DNA of 64,000 nt from Arthrobacter sp. ISL-65. Lineage in GTDB: Bacteria; Actinomycetota; Actinomycetes; Actinomycetales; Micrococcaceae. The notes beneath the pieces were generated by a model. The model did not search any database. It was not told the DNA's origin and was given only the letters and a program-made list of their open reading frames with translations. The stretch spans positions 1-64,000 of the forward strand of contig NZ_JAGGPN010000063.1 in NCBI RefSeq assembly GCF_018613795.1, given 5' to 3'. The position numbers and the translations under genes were made by a program. Below, piece by piece: positions 9,392 through 19,271 of this stretch. How positions within the stretch are numbered: position 1 is the stretch's first letter; the number at the start of each line of letters is the position of its first letter.

Positions 9392-10850
9392 TGGCTTTGC
9401 CTGCTTCCCATTCCAAATACTTCGTGCGCCATTGCGCGTTGAGCGGGTAAAGCCCGTCCACACTGTGGCCCTGCTCCACCATTTCGGCGATGAAAACCTC
9501 TTCGCGTTCCTGGGCGATCGAGTCGTTGGCGACTTCCTCGGCGATGGCCGGCGGGATCACCAGGATGCCGTCCGAGTCCGCCACGATGATGTCCCCGGGC
9601 TGAACCGTGGTGCCGCCGCAGGCGATGGTGATGTCCGTGTCCCACGGGATGTGGCGCCGGCCCAGGACAGCGGGGTGCGGGTTGGAGTAGTAGGTGGGCA
9701 GCTCCATGGCGGCCACGGCGGAGAAGTCACGGACGCCGCCGTCGGTGATGATGGCGGCGGCGCCGCGGACCTGGGCGCGCAGCGCCAGGATGTCGCCGAT
9801 GGTCCCGGTGCCTTTCTCCCCGCGGGCCTCCATAACCAGGATCTCGCCCTCGTTCACGGAGTCGATGGCACGCTTCTGGGCATTGAAGCCCCCGCCGTGC
9901 GTCTTGAAGAGGTCCTCACGGTTGGGCACGTAGCGCAGGGTCCGCGCCAGGCCAACCACCTTGCGGTCCGGCCGGGTGGCGGTCAGGCCGTCGATGCTGA
10001 CGTTGTTCAGGCCGCGCTTGCGCAGCTGGGAGGACAGCGTGGCCGTGCAGACGCTCTCCAGCTTGGTTTTCAGCTCCGGGCTCAGCGGAGATTCGGCTGC
10101 GGGGAGCCCTGCCGCCTCCCGCGAGCCGTACGCCTCTTCGCGCTGCAGGTCATCGGCCTTGGGCCGGGCACCAAAGTCGGCGAACGCCGTCGTACCTTCC
10201 TCCACTGTGGTGGTGAGACGGCCCGTGCTCAGCTGGTCGTCAGCAGTGCTGACCTCCACCTCCAGCACGTCGCCGGGGACGGCGACGGAGGCGCCGGCCG
10301 GTGTGCCGGTGAGGATGATGTCCCCCTCCTCGAGGGTGAGGAGCTGGGACAGGTCCGCCACGAGCCGGGCGAACGGGAAGAGCAGGTCCGCGGTGGTGTC
10401 GTCCTGGACCAGTTCGCCGTTGTGCCAGGTGCGGATGCGCAGTTTGGCGGGGTCGACGGCGTCTGCCGGAATCAGTGCCGGGCCCACGGGAGTGAAGCCG
10501 TCGCCGCCCTTGGACCGGAGGTTGGAGCCCTTGTCCGCGTAGCGGAGGTCGTACACGCCGAGGTCGTTGCTGGCCGTGACGGCGGCGACGTGGCTCCAGG
10601 CATCTTCGACGTCGACGCGCCGGGCACCCTTGCCGATGATGATGGCGATCTCGCCCTCGTAGCCGAGGAGTTCGCAGCCGGCCGGGCGTTCGACGACGGT
10701 GCCCGTCAGGGACAGCGAGGACGACGGCTTCAGGAAGTAGGAGGGCTGCGCCGGTGTCCGGCCGCGCTGGGCTGCCCGGCTGGGGTAGTTGATGTGCACA
10801 GCGATCACCTTGCGTGCTGCTGCCAGGGTGTCGTCGTTGACCTGCTCCAA
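9384..10850 (-). CDS. hpaG: Fusion of FAH-family isomerase/decarboxylase (HpaG-like) with an RraA-like domain
   Basis: 488 residues in two parts. Residues about 15-225 are a fumarylacetoacetate-hydrolase domain (GYEGEIAIIIGK; ITGT-type block IILTGTPAG), as in HpaG, which decarboxylates and isomerises the 5-carboxymethyl-2-hydroxymuconate acid. Residues about 255-475 are an RraA / HMG-aldolase-type domain with the ITDGGVRD signature. Classical HpaG is instead a tandem of two FAH modules. TTG at 10850 is the start because GAGGAG lies six bases upstream. It is the first gene of the operon. The RraA part could supply the decarboxylase step (inference). Confidence 0.88.
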   Translation of the reverse strand: MEQVNDDTLAAARKVIAVHINYPSRAAQRGRTPAQPSYFLKPSSSLSLTGTVVERPAGCELLGYEGEIAIIIGKGARRVDVEDAWSHVAAVTASNDLGVYDLRYADKGSNLRSKGGDGFTPVGPALIPADAVDPAKLRIRTWHNGELVQDDTTADLLFPFARLVADLSQLLTLEEGDIILTGTPAGASVAVPGDVLEVEVSTADDQLSTGRLTTTVEEGTTAFADFGARPKADDLQREEAYGSREAAGLPAAESPLSPELKTKLESVCTATLSSQLRKRGLNNVSIDGLTATRPDRKVVGLARTLRYVPNREDLFKTHGGGFNAQKRAIDSVNEGEILVMEARGEKGTGTIGDILALRAQVRGAAAIITDGGVRDFSAVAAMELPTYYSNPHPAVLGRRHIPWDTDITIACGGTTVQPGDIIVADSDGILVIPPAIAEEVANDSIAQEREEVFIAEMVEQGHSVDGLYPLNAQWRTKYLEWEAGKAND

Positions 10851-10868
10851 AGCGCTCTCCTCATCAGG

Positions 10869-10918
10869 TACGAAATCGTATACGAAACATACTGGACCGT
10901 TTCCGGCAATTTCGTCAA
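10869..10918 (-). promoter_or_regulatory. Candidate promoter and GntR operator of the hpa operon
   Basis: Read on the minus strand, TTGACG (10913-10918) and CAGTAT (10889-10894) are 18 bp apart and could be the -35 and -10 boxes. Immediately downstream lie GTAT-N7-ATAC (about 10878-10892) and TACGA-AA-TCGTA (10869-10880). Palindromes at this position fit a repressor such as the operon's own GntR protein. This is inference from sequence only. Confidence 0.5.
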
Positions 10919-10999
10919 CCCCTGGTTTTCGGGGAAGGGGAGCTGCTTGTAACGCGGGTCATATGTGACGTACAGTACTGAAACATAACCACAATTTCT

Positions 11000-11030
11000 A
11001 TTATCGAACCATCTGTTCAGATATAGAACA
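11000..11030 (+). promoter_or_regulatory. Candidate operator upstream of the FAD monooxygenase
   Basis: TGTTC-AGATATA-GAACA at 11014-11030 is a perfect 5-bp inverted repeat. Beside it, ATTATCGAAC at 11000-11009 is the reverse complement of GTTCGATAAT, which I recall as a half-site of IclR-type regulators of aromatic catabolism (PcaR/PcaU). No IclR gene is in the window. The site ends about 45 bp before the GTG start of the monooxygenase. Confidence 0.4.
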
Positions 11031-11075
11031 CATGATTTGGCGAAAGCCAGCCACACAGTGAAGTGAGGAAAGCCC

Positions 11076-13028
11076 GTGCAGTTCCACCACCACGGTTACG
11101 TTTCCGGTGACCCGCGCATTCAGCCGGCCGCCGGCGTCGGCATCAACCGCCCCGAAGAGCTGCCCGACGAGGTCGACGTGCTCATCGTTGGCTCCGGCCC
11201 CGCGGGCATGCTCGCAGCAGCCCAGCTCTCCCAGTTCCCGGACATCACCACGCGCATCGTGGAGCGCCGTGGCGGCCGCCTCGCAATCGGCCAGGCCGAC
11301 GGCATCCAGGCCCGCAGCGTCGAGACCTTCCAGGCGTTCGGCTTTGCCGAGGAGATTACCGCAGAGGCCTACCGGATCACCGAGATGGCGTTCTGGAAGC
11401 CGAGCCCGGAGAACCCGAAGCACATTGTCCGTGCCGCCCGCGCGGTCGACGACGAGATGGGCATCAGCGAATTCCCGCACCTCATCGTCAACCAGGCCCG
11501 CGTGCTGGACTACTTCGCCCGGGTGATGGCCTTTTCCCCGACCCGCATGACCCCCGACTACGGCTACGAGTTCCACAGCCTGCACGTCGGGGACGCGGGG
11601 GAGTACCCGGTCACCGTGGCCCTGGTCCACACCACCGGTGAGCTGGCAGGCCAGGAGCGTGTTGTGCGGGCCAACTACGTGGTCGGTGCTGACGGCGCCC
11701 GCAGCAAGGTCCGTGAATCGATCGGCTGCACGCTCGCCGGAGACCAGGCCAACCACGCCTGGGGCGTCATGGACGTCCTCGCGTCCACCGACTTCCCGGA
11801 CATCCGCACCAAGTGCGCCATCCAGTCCCACGACGGCGGCAGCATCCTGCTGATCCCGCGCGAGGGCGGCCATCTCTTCCGCATGTACGTCGATCTCGGC
11901 GTCGTGCCGGAGAACGACAAAGGCGCCATTCGCAAGACCACCATCGAGCAGATCATCGCCCACGCGAACCAGATCCTGCAGCCCTACACCCTCGACGTCC
12001 GCAACGTCGCCTGGCACAGCGTATACGAGGTGGGCCACCGCCTCACCGACAGGTTCGACGACGTCCTGCCCGCCGAACGGGACACCCGCACGCCGCGCGT
12101 GTTCATCACCGGCGACGCCTGCCACACGCACAGTGCGAAGGCAGGCCAGGGTATGAACGTGTCCATGCAGGACGGCTTCAACATCGGCTGGAAGCTCGGC
12201 CACGTCCTCGAGGGCCGCAGCCCGGAGTCGCTGCTCGCCACCTACTCCGCGGAGCGCCAGGTGGTCGCGAAGAACCTCATCGATTTCGACAAGGAATGGT
12301 CCACCCTGATGGCCAAGAAGCCCGAGGAGTTCGACGACCCCTCGGAGCTCGAGGACTTCTACGTGCGCACCGCCGAATTCCCGGCTGGCTTCATGACCGA
12401 ATACGCGCCGTCGATGATAGTCGCCGAGGCGAAGCACGCCGGGCTGGCCACGGGCTTCCCGACGGGCAAGCGCTTCAAGTCTGCGCCCGTGCAGCGGGTA
12501 TGCGACACCAACCCGCTGCAGCTGGGCCATCAGGCAACGGCGGACGGGCGCTGGCGGATCTACGTGTTTGCCGACCCGGCCGAGGCCGGCGCACCGTCGC
12601 CGACCACTGACTTCGCGCAATGGCTGGAGAAGTCGCCGGAGTCCCCGCTCGCGGCTACCCCGGAGGGCGCCGACTCTGACGCCTGGTTCGACGTGAAGGT
12701 CATCTACCAGCAGGACCACAGGGGCATCGAGATCAACGCTGTCCCGGCCGTGTTCAAGCCGGAGGTCGGCCCGTTCAAGCTCACCAACCTCGAGAAGGTC
12801 TACGGCACCGACCCGAAGGCCGACATCTTCGACCTGCGCGGCCTTGACCGCGGCGGCGTCGTGGTGGTGGTCCGCCCGGACCAGTACGTGGCGAACGTCC
12901 TGCCGCTGACCGCTACGGCGGAGCTCGGGGCCTTCTTTGCGCCGCTGCTGCCGGCCCGCCAGCCGGCTCCACTCCAGACCGAGCCGCTTCAGGCCGCTGG
13001 TTCGGGGCTCGTCGCCAACCTGGTGTAA
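11076..13028 (+). CDS. FAD-dependent aromatic monooxygenase (3-hydroxybenzoate 4-monooxygenase / phenol hydroxylase type)
   Basis: 650 residues, the size of MobA/phenol-2-monooxygenase flavoproteins. It has the FAD-binding Rossmann motif GSGPAG (about residue 39), the second FAD motif GDACHTHSAKAGQGMN (about 346) and a C-terminal thioredoxin-like domain. Such enzymes hydroxylate a phenolic ring next to an existing OH using NAD(P)H and oxygen. GTG at 11076 is supported by GAGGAAAG. Being divergent from the hpa operon, it may hydroxylate a hydroxyphenylacetate or hydroxybenzoate to the catechol that feeds ring cleavage; the exact substrate is unknown. Confidence 0.85.
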   Translation: MQFHHHGYVSGDPRIQPAAGVGINRPEELPDEVDVLIVGSGPAGMLAAAQLSQFPDITTRIVERRGGRLAIGQADGIQARSVETFQAFGFAEEITAEAYRITEMAFWKPSPENPKHIVRAARAVDDEMGISEFPHLIVNQARVLDYFARVMAFSPTRMTPDYGYEFHSLHVGDAGEYPVTVALVHTTGELAGQERVVRANYVVGADGARSKVRESIGCTLAGDQANHAWGVMDVLASTDFPDIRTKCAIQSHDGGSILLIPREGGHLFRMYVDLGVVPENDKGAIRKTTIEQIIAHANQILQPYTLDVRNVAWHSVYEVGHRLTDRFDDVLPAERDTRTPRVFITGDACHTHSAKAGQGMNVSMQDGFNIGWKLGHVLEGRSPESLLATYSAERQVVAKNLIDFDKEWSTLMAKKPEEFDDPSELEDFYVRTAEFPAGFMTEYAPSMIVAEAKHAGLATGFPTGKRFKSAPVQRVCDTNPLQLGHQATADGRWRIYVFADPAEAGAPSPTTDFAQWLEKSPESPLAATPEGADSDAWFDVKVIYQQDHRGIEINAVPAVFKPEVGPFKLTNLEKVYGTDPKADIFDLRGLDRGGVVVVVRPDQYVANVLPLTATAELGAFFAPLLPARQPAPLQTEPLQAAGSGLVANLV

Positions 13029-13079
13029 GCGCAGTCTTCCGGGGAGCTCGCAGCCTCACCGGCAGGCCTCTTGTTCCTG

Positions 13080-13120
13080 GAGTCCGGATCCCTGAAACGG
13101 GGGATCCGGACTCTTTTGTT
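13080..13120 (+). terminator. Rho-independent terminator after the FAD monooxygenase
   Basis: Perfect 13-bp arms (13080-13092 and 13101-13113) with an 8-nt loop are followed by TTTTGTT. It closes the monooxygenase transcript 52 bp after its stop codon. Confidence 0.9.
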
Positions 13121-13318
13121 CTCGGGCCTGGTTGACCTCGTGCGGGCTCCGCGGGACCCTCGGAATGTAGGCTCCGCCGGTCACGACCAGTGCGCTGAGG
13201 CACAACAACTGATCGCTGCCAGACAAGCCCCGGCAGCCCGGGACTGCCAAGCTGGATTCAGCGGTGCGAGGCCATTGCCAGCACCCCTCCAACGCTCATG
13301 ACCGTTAAGAAGGATCCA

Positions 13319-14794
13319 ATGAGTATTTCAAATTCTGAATCCCGGACTGCTGAAGCAAATCCGCCCAAGGAGCAATCTACCGCCCTCCGCGCGGGCAGCA
13401 TCGGCGTCCTGGGCATTCTCTTTTTCGTTCTTTCAGCCCAGGCTCCGCTCACCGGCATCGTCGGCGCTGCGCCCCTGGCGGCTGCACTCGGCAATGGCGC
13501 CGGGGCACCGGGCGCGTACCTCGTCGTGGGCATCGTCATTGTCATCTTCGCCGTCGGGTTCGTGGCCATGAGCCGGAAGGTGCAGGCCAACGGCGCCTTT
13601 TACGCCTACATCACCGCCGCCTTCGGCAGAAAGACGGGCACAGGCGCAGCCTGGCTGGCGCTGCTGGCGTACAGCACGGTTCAGGCCGCCATGTATGGCC
13701 TCTATGGTGCGGCCTTCTCCGGCTTGCTGGGTTCCGCCGGCGTAACCGTTCCCTGGTGGCTTCTGGCCGTTGCCACCATGGCAGGCGTGCAGGTGCTTGG
13801 GTCCATGAACATCGAGCTCGGCGCCCGCGTCCTGGCTGTCCTTGTGGGCCTGGAGGTGGCGATTCTGCTGCTGTTCGGTTTCACGGTCCTGCTGAAGGGC
13901 GGAGGCCCGGAAGGCCTCGGCATGGCAGCCTCATTTTCCCCGGAAGCGATCGCAAGCGGCGCCCCCGGAGTGGCCATCATGTTCGCCGTGGCGTCCATGT
14001 TTGGCTTCGAGTCGACGGCCATCTACTCCGCCGAGGCCAAGGACCCCCACCGGACGGTAGCCCGGGCAACGTACCTCTCCGTGGGCATCATCGCTGTGTT
14101 TTTCGCCTTCATTACCTGGATGCTGGTCAGCTTCTACGGGCCCTCGCACGTCGTTGACGCCGCCGGGGCCGCCCTGGAGTCAGGGGACGCGACCTCGTTC
14201 GTAATTGGCCCGCTGGTTGAGCTGTTCGGCCCCTGGGCCGGCGTGACCGCCGGAATCCTTCTGGTGACGTCCCTCTTGGCAGGCATCATCGCCTTCCACA
14301 ACGGCATCAACCGCTACCTCCACTCGCTGGCCCTGCGCGGTTCCCTGCCCGCTGTCCTGGCGCGGACCAACAGGCACAGCGCCCCTGCAAACGCCGCCTG
14401 GGTCCAGACGAGCGTCGCCGTGCTGCTCGTGGCACCGTTCGCGGTGCTGGGAATGGACCCGGTCCTGACGCTCTTCTCGTGGTTCAGCGGGCTGGCCGTT
14501 ACAGCGCTGCTGGTGCTGTACATGCTCTGTTCCCTGGCCGTCGTCGCATTCTTCCGGCGCGAACGGGTGCAGGGGCAGCGCTGGCAGACCCTCATCGCAC
14601 CGGCGCTCGCGGCGCTGTTGCTGGCCTGGGTCCTCTACCTGGTGGTCAGCAACTTCACCTCCCTCATCGGCGGCAGCGCCGAAACAGCCGTAGGGCTGCT
14701 GGTTGCCGTACCCGTGCTGTTCGTGGCCGGAGTGCTGGCGGAAATCGTAGTGGAGAAGCGGGCGGGGACCCTAGAGCCGGAGCTCGCCGGGTAA
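13319..14794 (+). CDS. APC-family amino acid/amine permease
   Basis: 491 residues with about twelve membrane helices; the first helix carries the APC-type pattern FVLSAQAPLTGIVG, and GFESTAIYSAEAKDP is the conserved block after helix 6. It would import an amino acid or amine by proton coupling. ATG at 13319 is preferred because AAGAAGGA precedes it; ATG at 13298 in the same frame has no site and would add seven residues. The 3' end overlaps the convergent AmiS-type gene by 24 bp. Substrate unknown. Confidence 0.88.
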   Translation: MSISNSESRTAEANPPKEQSTALRAGSIGVLGILFFVLSAQAPLTGIVGAAPLAAALGNGAGAPGAYLVVGIVIVIFAVGFVAMSRKVQANGAFYAYITAAFGRKTGTGAAWLALLAYSTVQAAMYGLYGAAFSGLLGSAGVTVPWWLLAVATMAGVQVLGSMNIELGARVLAVLVGLEVAILLLFGFTVLLKGGGPEGLGMAASFSPEAIASGAPGVAIMFAVASMFGFESTAIYSAEAKDPHRTVARATYLSVGIIAVFFAFITWMLVSFYGPSHVVDAAGAALESGDATSFVIGPLVELFGPWAGVTAGILLVTSLLAGIIAFHNGINRYLHSLALRGSLPAVLARTNRHSAPANAAWVQTSVAVLLVAPFAVLGMDPVLTLFSWFSGLAVTALLVLYMLCSLAVVAFFRRERVQGQRWQTLIAPALAALLLAWVLYLVVSNFTSLIGGSAETAVGLLVAVPVLFVAGVLAEIVVEKRAGTLEPELAG

Positions 14795-15415
14795 GGGGCG
14801 TTCGACGACGACGGCACCCGTTTTGCTGCGGCGGCCTCGCCTCGCGAGGCCGCCCGCCAGCAGCAGAAGTGTGGCAAGGCCGGCCCCTGTGGCTGCGGCC
14901 GCTGCGATGCCAGCCGGCCATAGCCCGGTTATCCCCAGGAACGCCGGCACCGTTGCAGAGGCCTGGCTGGTGAGCACGAGGGACCAGCCGATCAGTGGTG
15001 CCATCCGCTGAAAGCCCAACGCCATGTGAAGAAAGAACAGCAGCCACAAGTACGTCCAGCAGAGCCACAGGACGGCAAGCAGCGGATCCTCCCCGGACCA
15101 GGCCACAGCGAGCAGGATGCCGCAGACGCCCACCATCCCGCAGAACCAGCCGAGGCCGGTGGACCCCAGTCCCAGCAGGACGTCCAGGCCCACGTAGACA
15201 TAGGTCAGCCCGAACAGGAATATCCCCGCGGCCCCCAGCAATGACTGCGTCCCGCCTCCCGCGGTGACAGTCAGATGCGCAACGCCCAGGATCAGCTGGG
15301 CGTTTCCGATGACCAGGCTGAAAACGGCAGCGTCCCGGCGGGGGACCAGATCCAGGGCGGCCAGCCCGTTGATCAACAGTGCGGCTCCGGAGAGGAGCAA
15401 GCAGACATACGCCAT
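14771..15415 (-). CDS. AmiS/UreI-family amide or urea channel
   Basis: 214 residues with six predicted membrane helices and a short basic C-terminal tail, matching AmiS/UreI channels that pass urea or short-chain amides into the cell. Conserved stretches include LINGLAALDLV, WSGEDPLLAVLW and a terminal GITGLWPAG-like helix. ATG at 15415 is chosen for its AAGGG site; GTG at 15436 would extend it. No urease or amidase gene is adjacent, but a urease operon starts 23 kb away, so urea uptake is plausible. It overlaps the convergent permease tail. Confidence 0.85.
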   Translation of the reverse strand: MAYVCLLLSGAALLINGLAALDLVPRRDAAVFSLVIGNAQLILGVAHLTVTAGGGTQSLLGAAGIFLFGLTYVYVGLDVLLGLGSTGLGWFCGMVGVCGILLAVAWSGEDPLLAVLWLCWTYLWLLFFLHMALGFQRMAPLIGWSLVLTSQASATVPAFLGITGLWPAGIAAAAATGAGLATLLLLAGGLARRGRRSKTGAVVVERPLPGELRL

Positions 15416-15547
15416 CAGACGCCCTTCCCGGCCCACGGCACTCTGGATCGATTTCTCATTGTATGGAATCTTTCTGTCACATTACGGAGAATATGGCATT
15501 TGGGCTGCGGCTGCTTACCCGACTGCGGTCTTAATCGGTTAGGTTGA

Positions 15548-16951
<1,404 letters not shown>

Positions 16952-16978
16952 GTTGATGAGAAACCAGGCGCAGGCTCC

Positions 16979-17938
16979 TTAGGCGCCACGGCGCCAGTCG
17001 CTGGGGGACTCGCCAAAGGCGTCTCGGAAAGTGCGGCTGAAATGCGCCGCGTCCAGGAAGCCCCACCGGGCGGCGACGGCCCCCACGGAGGTGCCCGAGT
17101 GCAGCGGATCCCTGAGGTCCCGGCGGACCCGTTCCAGCCGGCGGCTCCGGATCCAGCTGGCAACAGTGCTGCCGGACTCGTGGAAGACGTTATGCAGGTG
17201 GCGGGTCGAAATGAAATGCGCTGCGGCAATGCTGGCCGGCGAAAGCTGCGGGTCAGCGAGGTTCGACTCAATGTATTCACGGACCGACGTCGCCAGCACC
17301 GCCTGGGGCTTCATGCTGTCCGCAGCCAGATCCAGTTCCGAATGGAGCATGGTGGAGACAAGGTCCAGGGTGTTGGCCGCGAGCCGGGAACCACTGGGCC
17401 CGCTGAGTGCCTCCAGGTTGCCGGCGAGCTGCGTGATGAACGGTCCCACAATGCCCGCCAGGCTGGACTCGCCGGCCAGCCGGACTGCTGACAGCTGTCC
17501 CACGTAGTCCGGCGGCAGCGACAGGGAGTCGTGCGGGAACATGACCACCACCACGCGGGCCTGATCTTCGAACGCCAGCGTGTACGGGCGGTTGGTGTCA
17601 TAGATGGCCAGGTCGCCGGGGCGGAGCACGGCCTCGCGGTTGTACTGGATGAGGAGCCCGGTACCCTCCAGCTGGAGGTTGAGCTTGAAATAACGCTGGT
17701 CGGACTGCGCCAGAAGCGCCGGTGTGCGGTGGACGCTGTGGCCCGAAGCCGACACCTCAACGATGCACGTGCGGTCCAGCACCCTGGAGCGCATGCGGCC
17801 GCGGAACTGATCGGGCCGGGCTGTTTCGGCGGCCAGCGGCACGAAGGACTGGGCTACGAGGTGCCTCCAGTGGTCAAAGGAGGTGGCCACGCTGGCGGTG
17901 AGGGTCTGGTCCGCGGGGCGGGCTGTGGTTGCTGGCAT
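16979..17938 (-). CDS. AraC-family transcriptional regulator
   Basis: 319 residues: an N-terminal cupin-like AraC-binding domain (about 25-190) and a C-terminal double helix-turn-helix (about 215-318) containing HLHNVFHESGSTVASWI and the final WGFLDAAHFSRTFRDAFG. Regulators of this FeaR-like architecture often control aromatic amine or amide breakdown. ATG at 17938 is chosen because AGGA lies six bases upstream; ATG at 17944 overlaps that site. It is convergent with gdhA, and its target is not identified here. Confidence 0.9.
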   Translation of the reverse strand: MPATTARPADQTLTASVATSFDHWRHLVAQSFVPLAAETARPDQFRGRMRSRVLDRTCIVEVSASGHSVHRTPALLAQSDQRYFKLNLQLEGTGLLIQYNREAVLRPGDLAIYDTNRPYTLAFEDQARVVVVMFPHDSLSLPPDYVGQLSAVRLAGESSLAGIVGPFITQLAGNLEALSGPSGSRLAANTLDLVSTMLHSELDLAADSMKPQAVLATSVREYIESNLADPQLSPASIAAAHFISTRHLHNVFHESGSTVASWIRSRRLERVRRDLRDPLHSGTSVGAVAARWGFLDAAHFSRTFRDAFGESPSDWRRGA

Positions 17939-17983
17939 GAACATTCCTGACGCCGGTTGGCCATCTAAAATCGAGTCCCCAAC

Positions 17984-18003
17984 ACTGTGTCTTGGGACAC
18001 AGT
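17984..18003 (-). promoter_or_regulatory. Palindrome upstream of the AraC-family gene
   Basis: ACTGTGTC-TTGG-GACACAGT has perfect 8-bp arms and lies about 46-65 bases before the start of the AraC-type gene. It could be an operator for that gene or a short hairpin after the convergent-side aldolase gene. Confidence 0.4.
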
Positions 18004-18093
18004 CGTTTCAGGTTAGCGGCGAAATCCCGCCCTGTCATCTTTTTTCAACATATGGCGAAAAAAGATTTCGTGAACAAGAAGCGGTCAAGCCTC

Positions 18094-19191
18094 TCACTTG
18101 TTCTTGCCCCGGGCCGCCACCGCCCAGCGGTCCACGAGCGCGCCGCCGCTGACGACTGCGACGTCGTCCACCAGGTTCATTGCGAGGCATACGTGGTTGG
18201 GGATAACTCGCAGCCGGTGCCCGATGGCGGGGGCAGTCCCGAGCTCGGGCCACTCGACAGTGGCGTGGTGCTCCGACAGCGCTGTGATCCGGGCGTCGGG
18301 GTGGTTCATCAGCCGACCAAATCCGCTTGCCCACGCCGGCCGGTCGCTGCCGAGGACCTTGCTGCCGGCGTCGATGATGAAACGCGCCGGTCCGTCCGCA
18401 GGGGTTGCGTGGTGGCTCACCACGGTGGCCGCCACCGTCAGCGCGATGTCCTCGGCGGCGCACCGCCCCAGCTCCAGCTGCTGGGCGTCGCCAAAGACGT
18501 AGACGCCCGGCCGGACCTCAGTGGCAGCCGAATTCCCGGTCAGCATCGCCGTCGGGGTGGAGCCGCCGCTGCGGCAGGTGACGTCGAATCCTGCCGCCGC
18601 TAGAATCTCGGACGCCCGGTTCAGGGCGTGCTGCTCCTGCCTGGCCGCCTCGACCGGCATGCCCGGGGCGTAGCTGTGTCCCGGGAAGGTGAAGACTCCC
18701 GCAACTTTCAGTCCGGCGCGCGCTGCTGCTTCGGCGACCGGTGCGACGGATTCCGGATGGACGCCGCTCCGGTGGTGGCCGCTGTCGACTTCCACGAGGA
18801 CGCTGACGCTCCCCGCGGCATTTGCCAGGCCGGATCCCAGCGCTGTTGCTCCCTCCACGGAGTCGACGCCGACGGAGATCTGCACAGTTTGCGACAGGCG
18901 CCGAAGCCGCTCGGCCTTCTGCGGTGAAATCCACAGGGGGTAGGCAATGAAGAGGTTGCCGACTCCGGCAGCCGCGAACACTTCAGCTTCGCCGATGGTG
19001 GCCACCGTCAGTCCGGAGGCTCCGGCCGCGATCTGACGGGCGGCGATTTCGGGAATCTTGTGTGTTTTGGCATGTGGGCGCAGGCTCAGGCCCCGCGCCC
19101 GGACGGCTGATGCCATCCGCTCGATGTTCCGGTCGAGGATGTCGACGTCGATCATGATTTCCGGAGTATCGATTTCGTGCGGGATGGTCAC
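18094..19191 (-). CDS. D-threonine aldolase / D-serine dehydratase-like PLP enzyme (DSD1 family)
   Basis: 365 residues with an alanine-racemase-type PLP barrel followed by the DSD1 C-terminal domain. The PLP lysine is Lys42 in PHAKTHK. The C-terminal PNHVCLAMNLVDD gives a His-x-Cys pair, which in D-serine dehydratases binds zinc; D-threonine aldolases have His-x-Asp there as I recall. It therefore probably eliminates or retro-aldol cleaves a D-3-hydroxyamino acid. GTG at 19191 is the start. The TetR gene upstream is on the same strand. Confidence 0.85.
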   Translation of the reverse strand: MTIPHEIDTPEIMIDVDILDRNIERMASAVRARGLSLRPHAKTHKIPEIAARQIAAGASGLTVATIGEAEVFAAAGVGNLFIAYPLWISPQKAERLRRLSQTVQISVGVDSVEGATALGSGLANAAGSVSVLVEVDSGHHRSGVHPESVAPVAEAAARAGLKVAGVFTFPGHSYAPGMPVEAARQEQHALNRASEILAAAGFDVTCRSGGSTPTAMLTGNSAATEVRPGVYVFGDAQQLELGRCAAEDIALTVAATVVSHHATPADGPARFIIDAGSKVLGSDRPAWASGFGRLMNHPDARITALSEHHATVEWPELGTAPAIGHRLRVIPNHVCLAMNLVDDVAVVSGGALVDRWAVAARGKNK

Positions 19192-19271
19192 TGCCGGCGT
19201 CTCCTGGCTGTAGGTGGGTTCTTTCGGGCGGGCTGCGGTGTGTGAGGTCCCAAGGCTAGCGCGTCAGCAGG

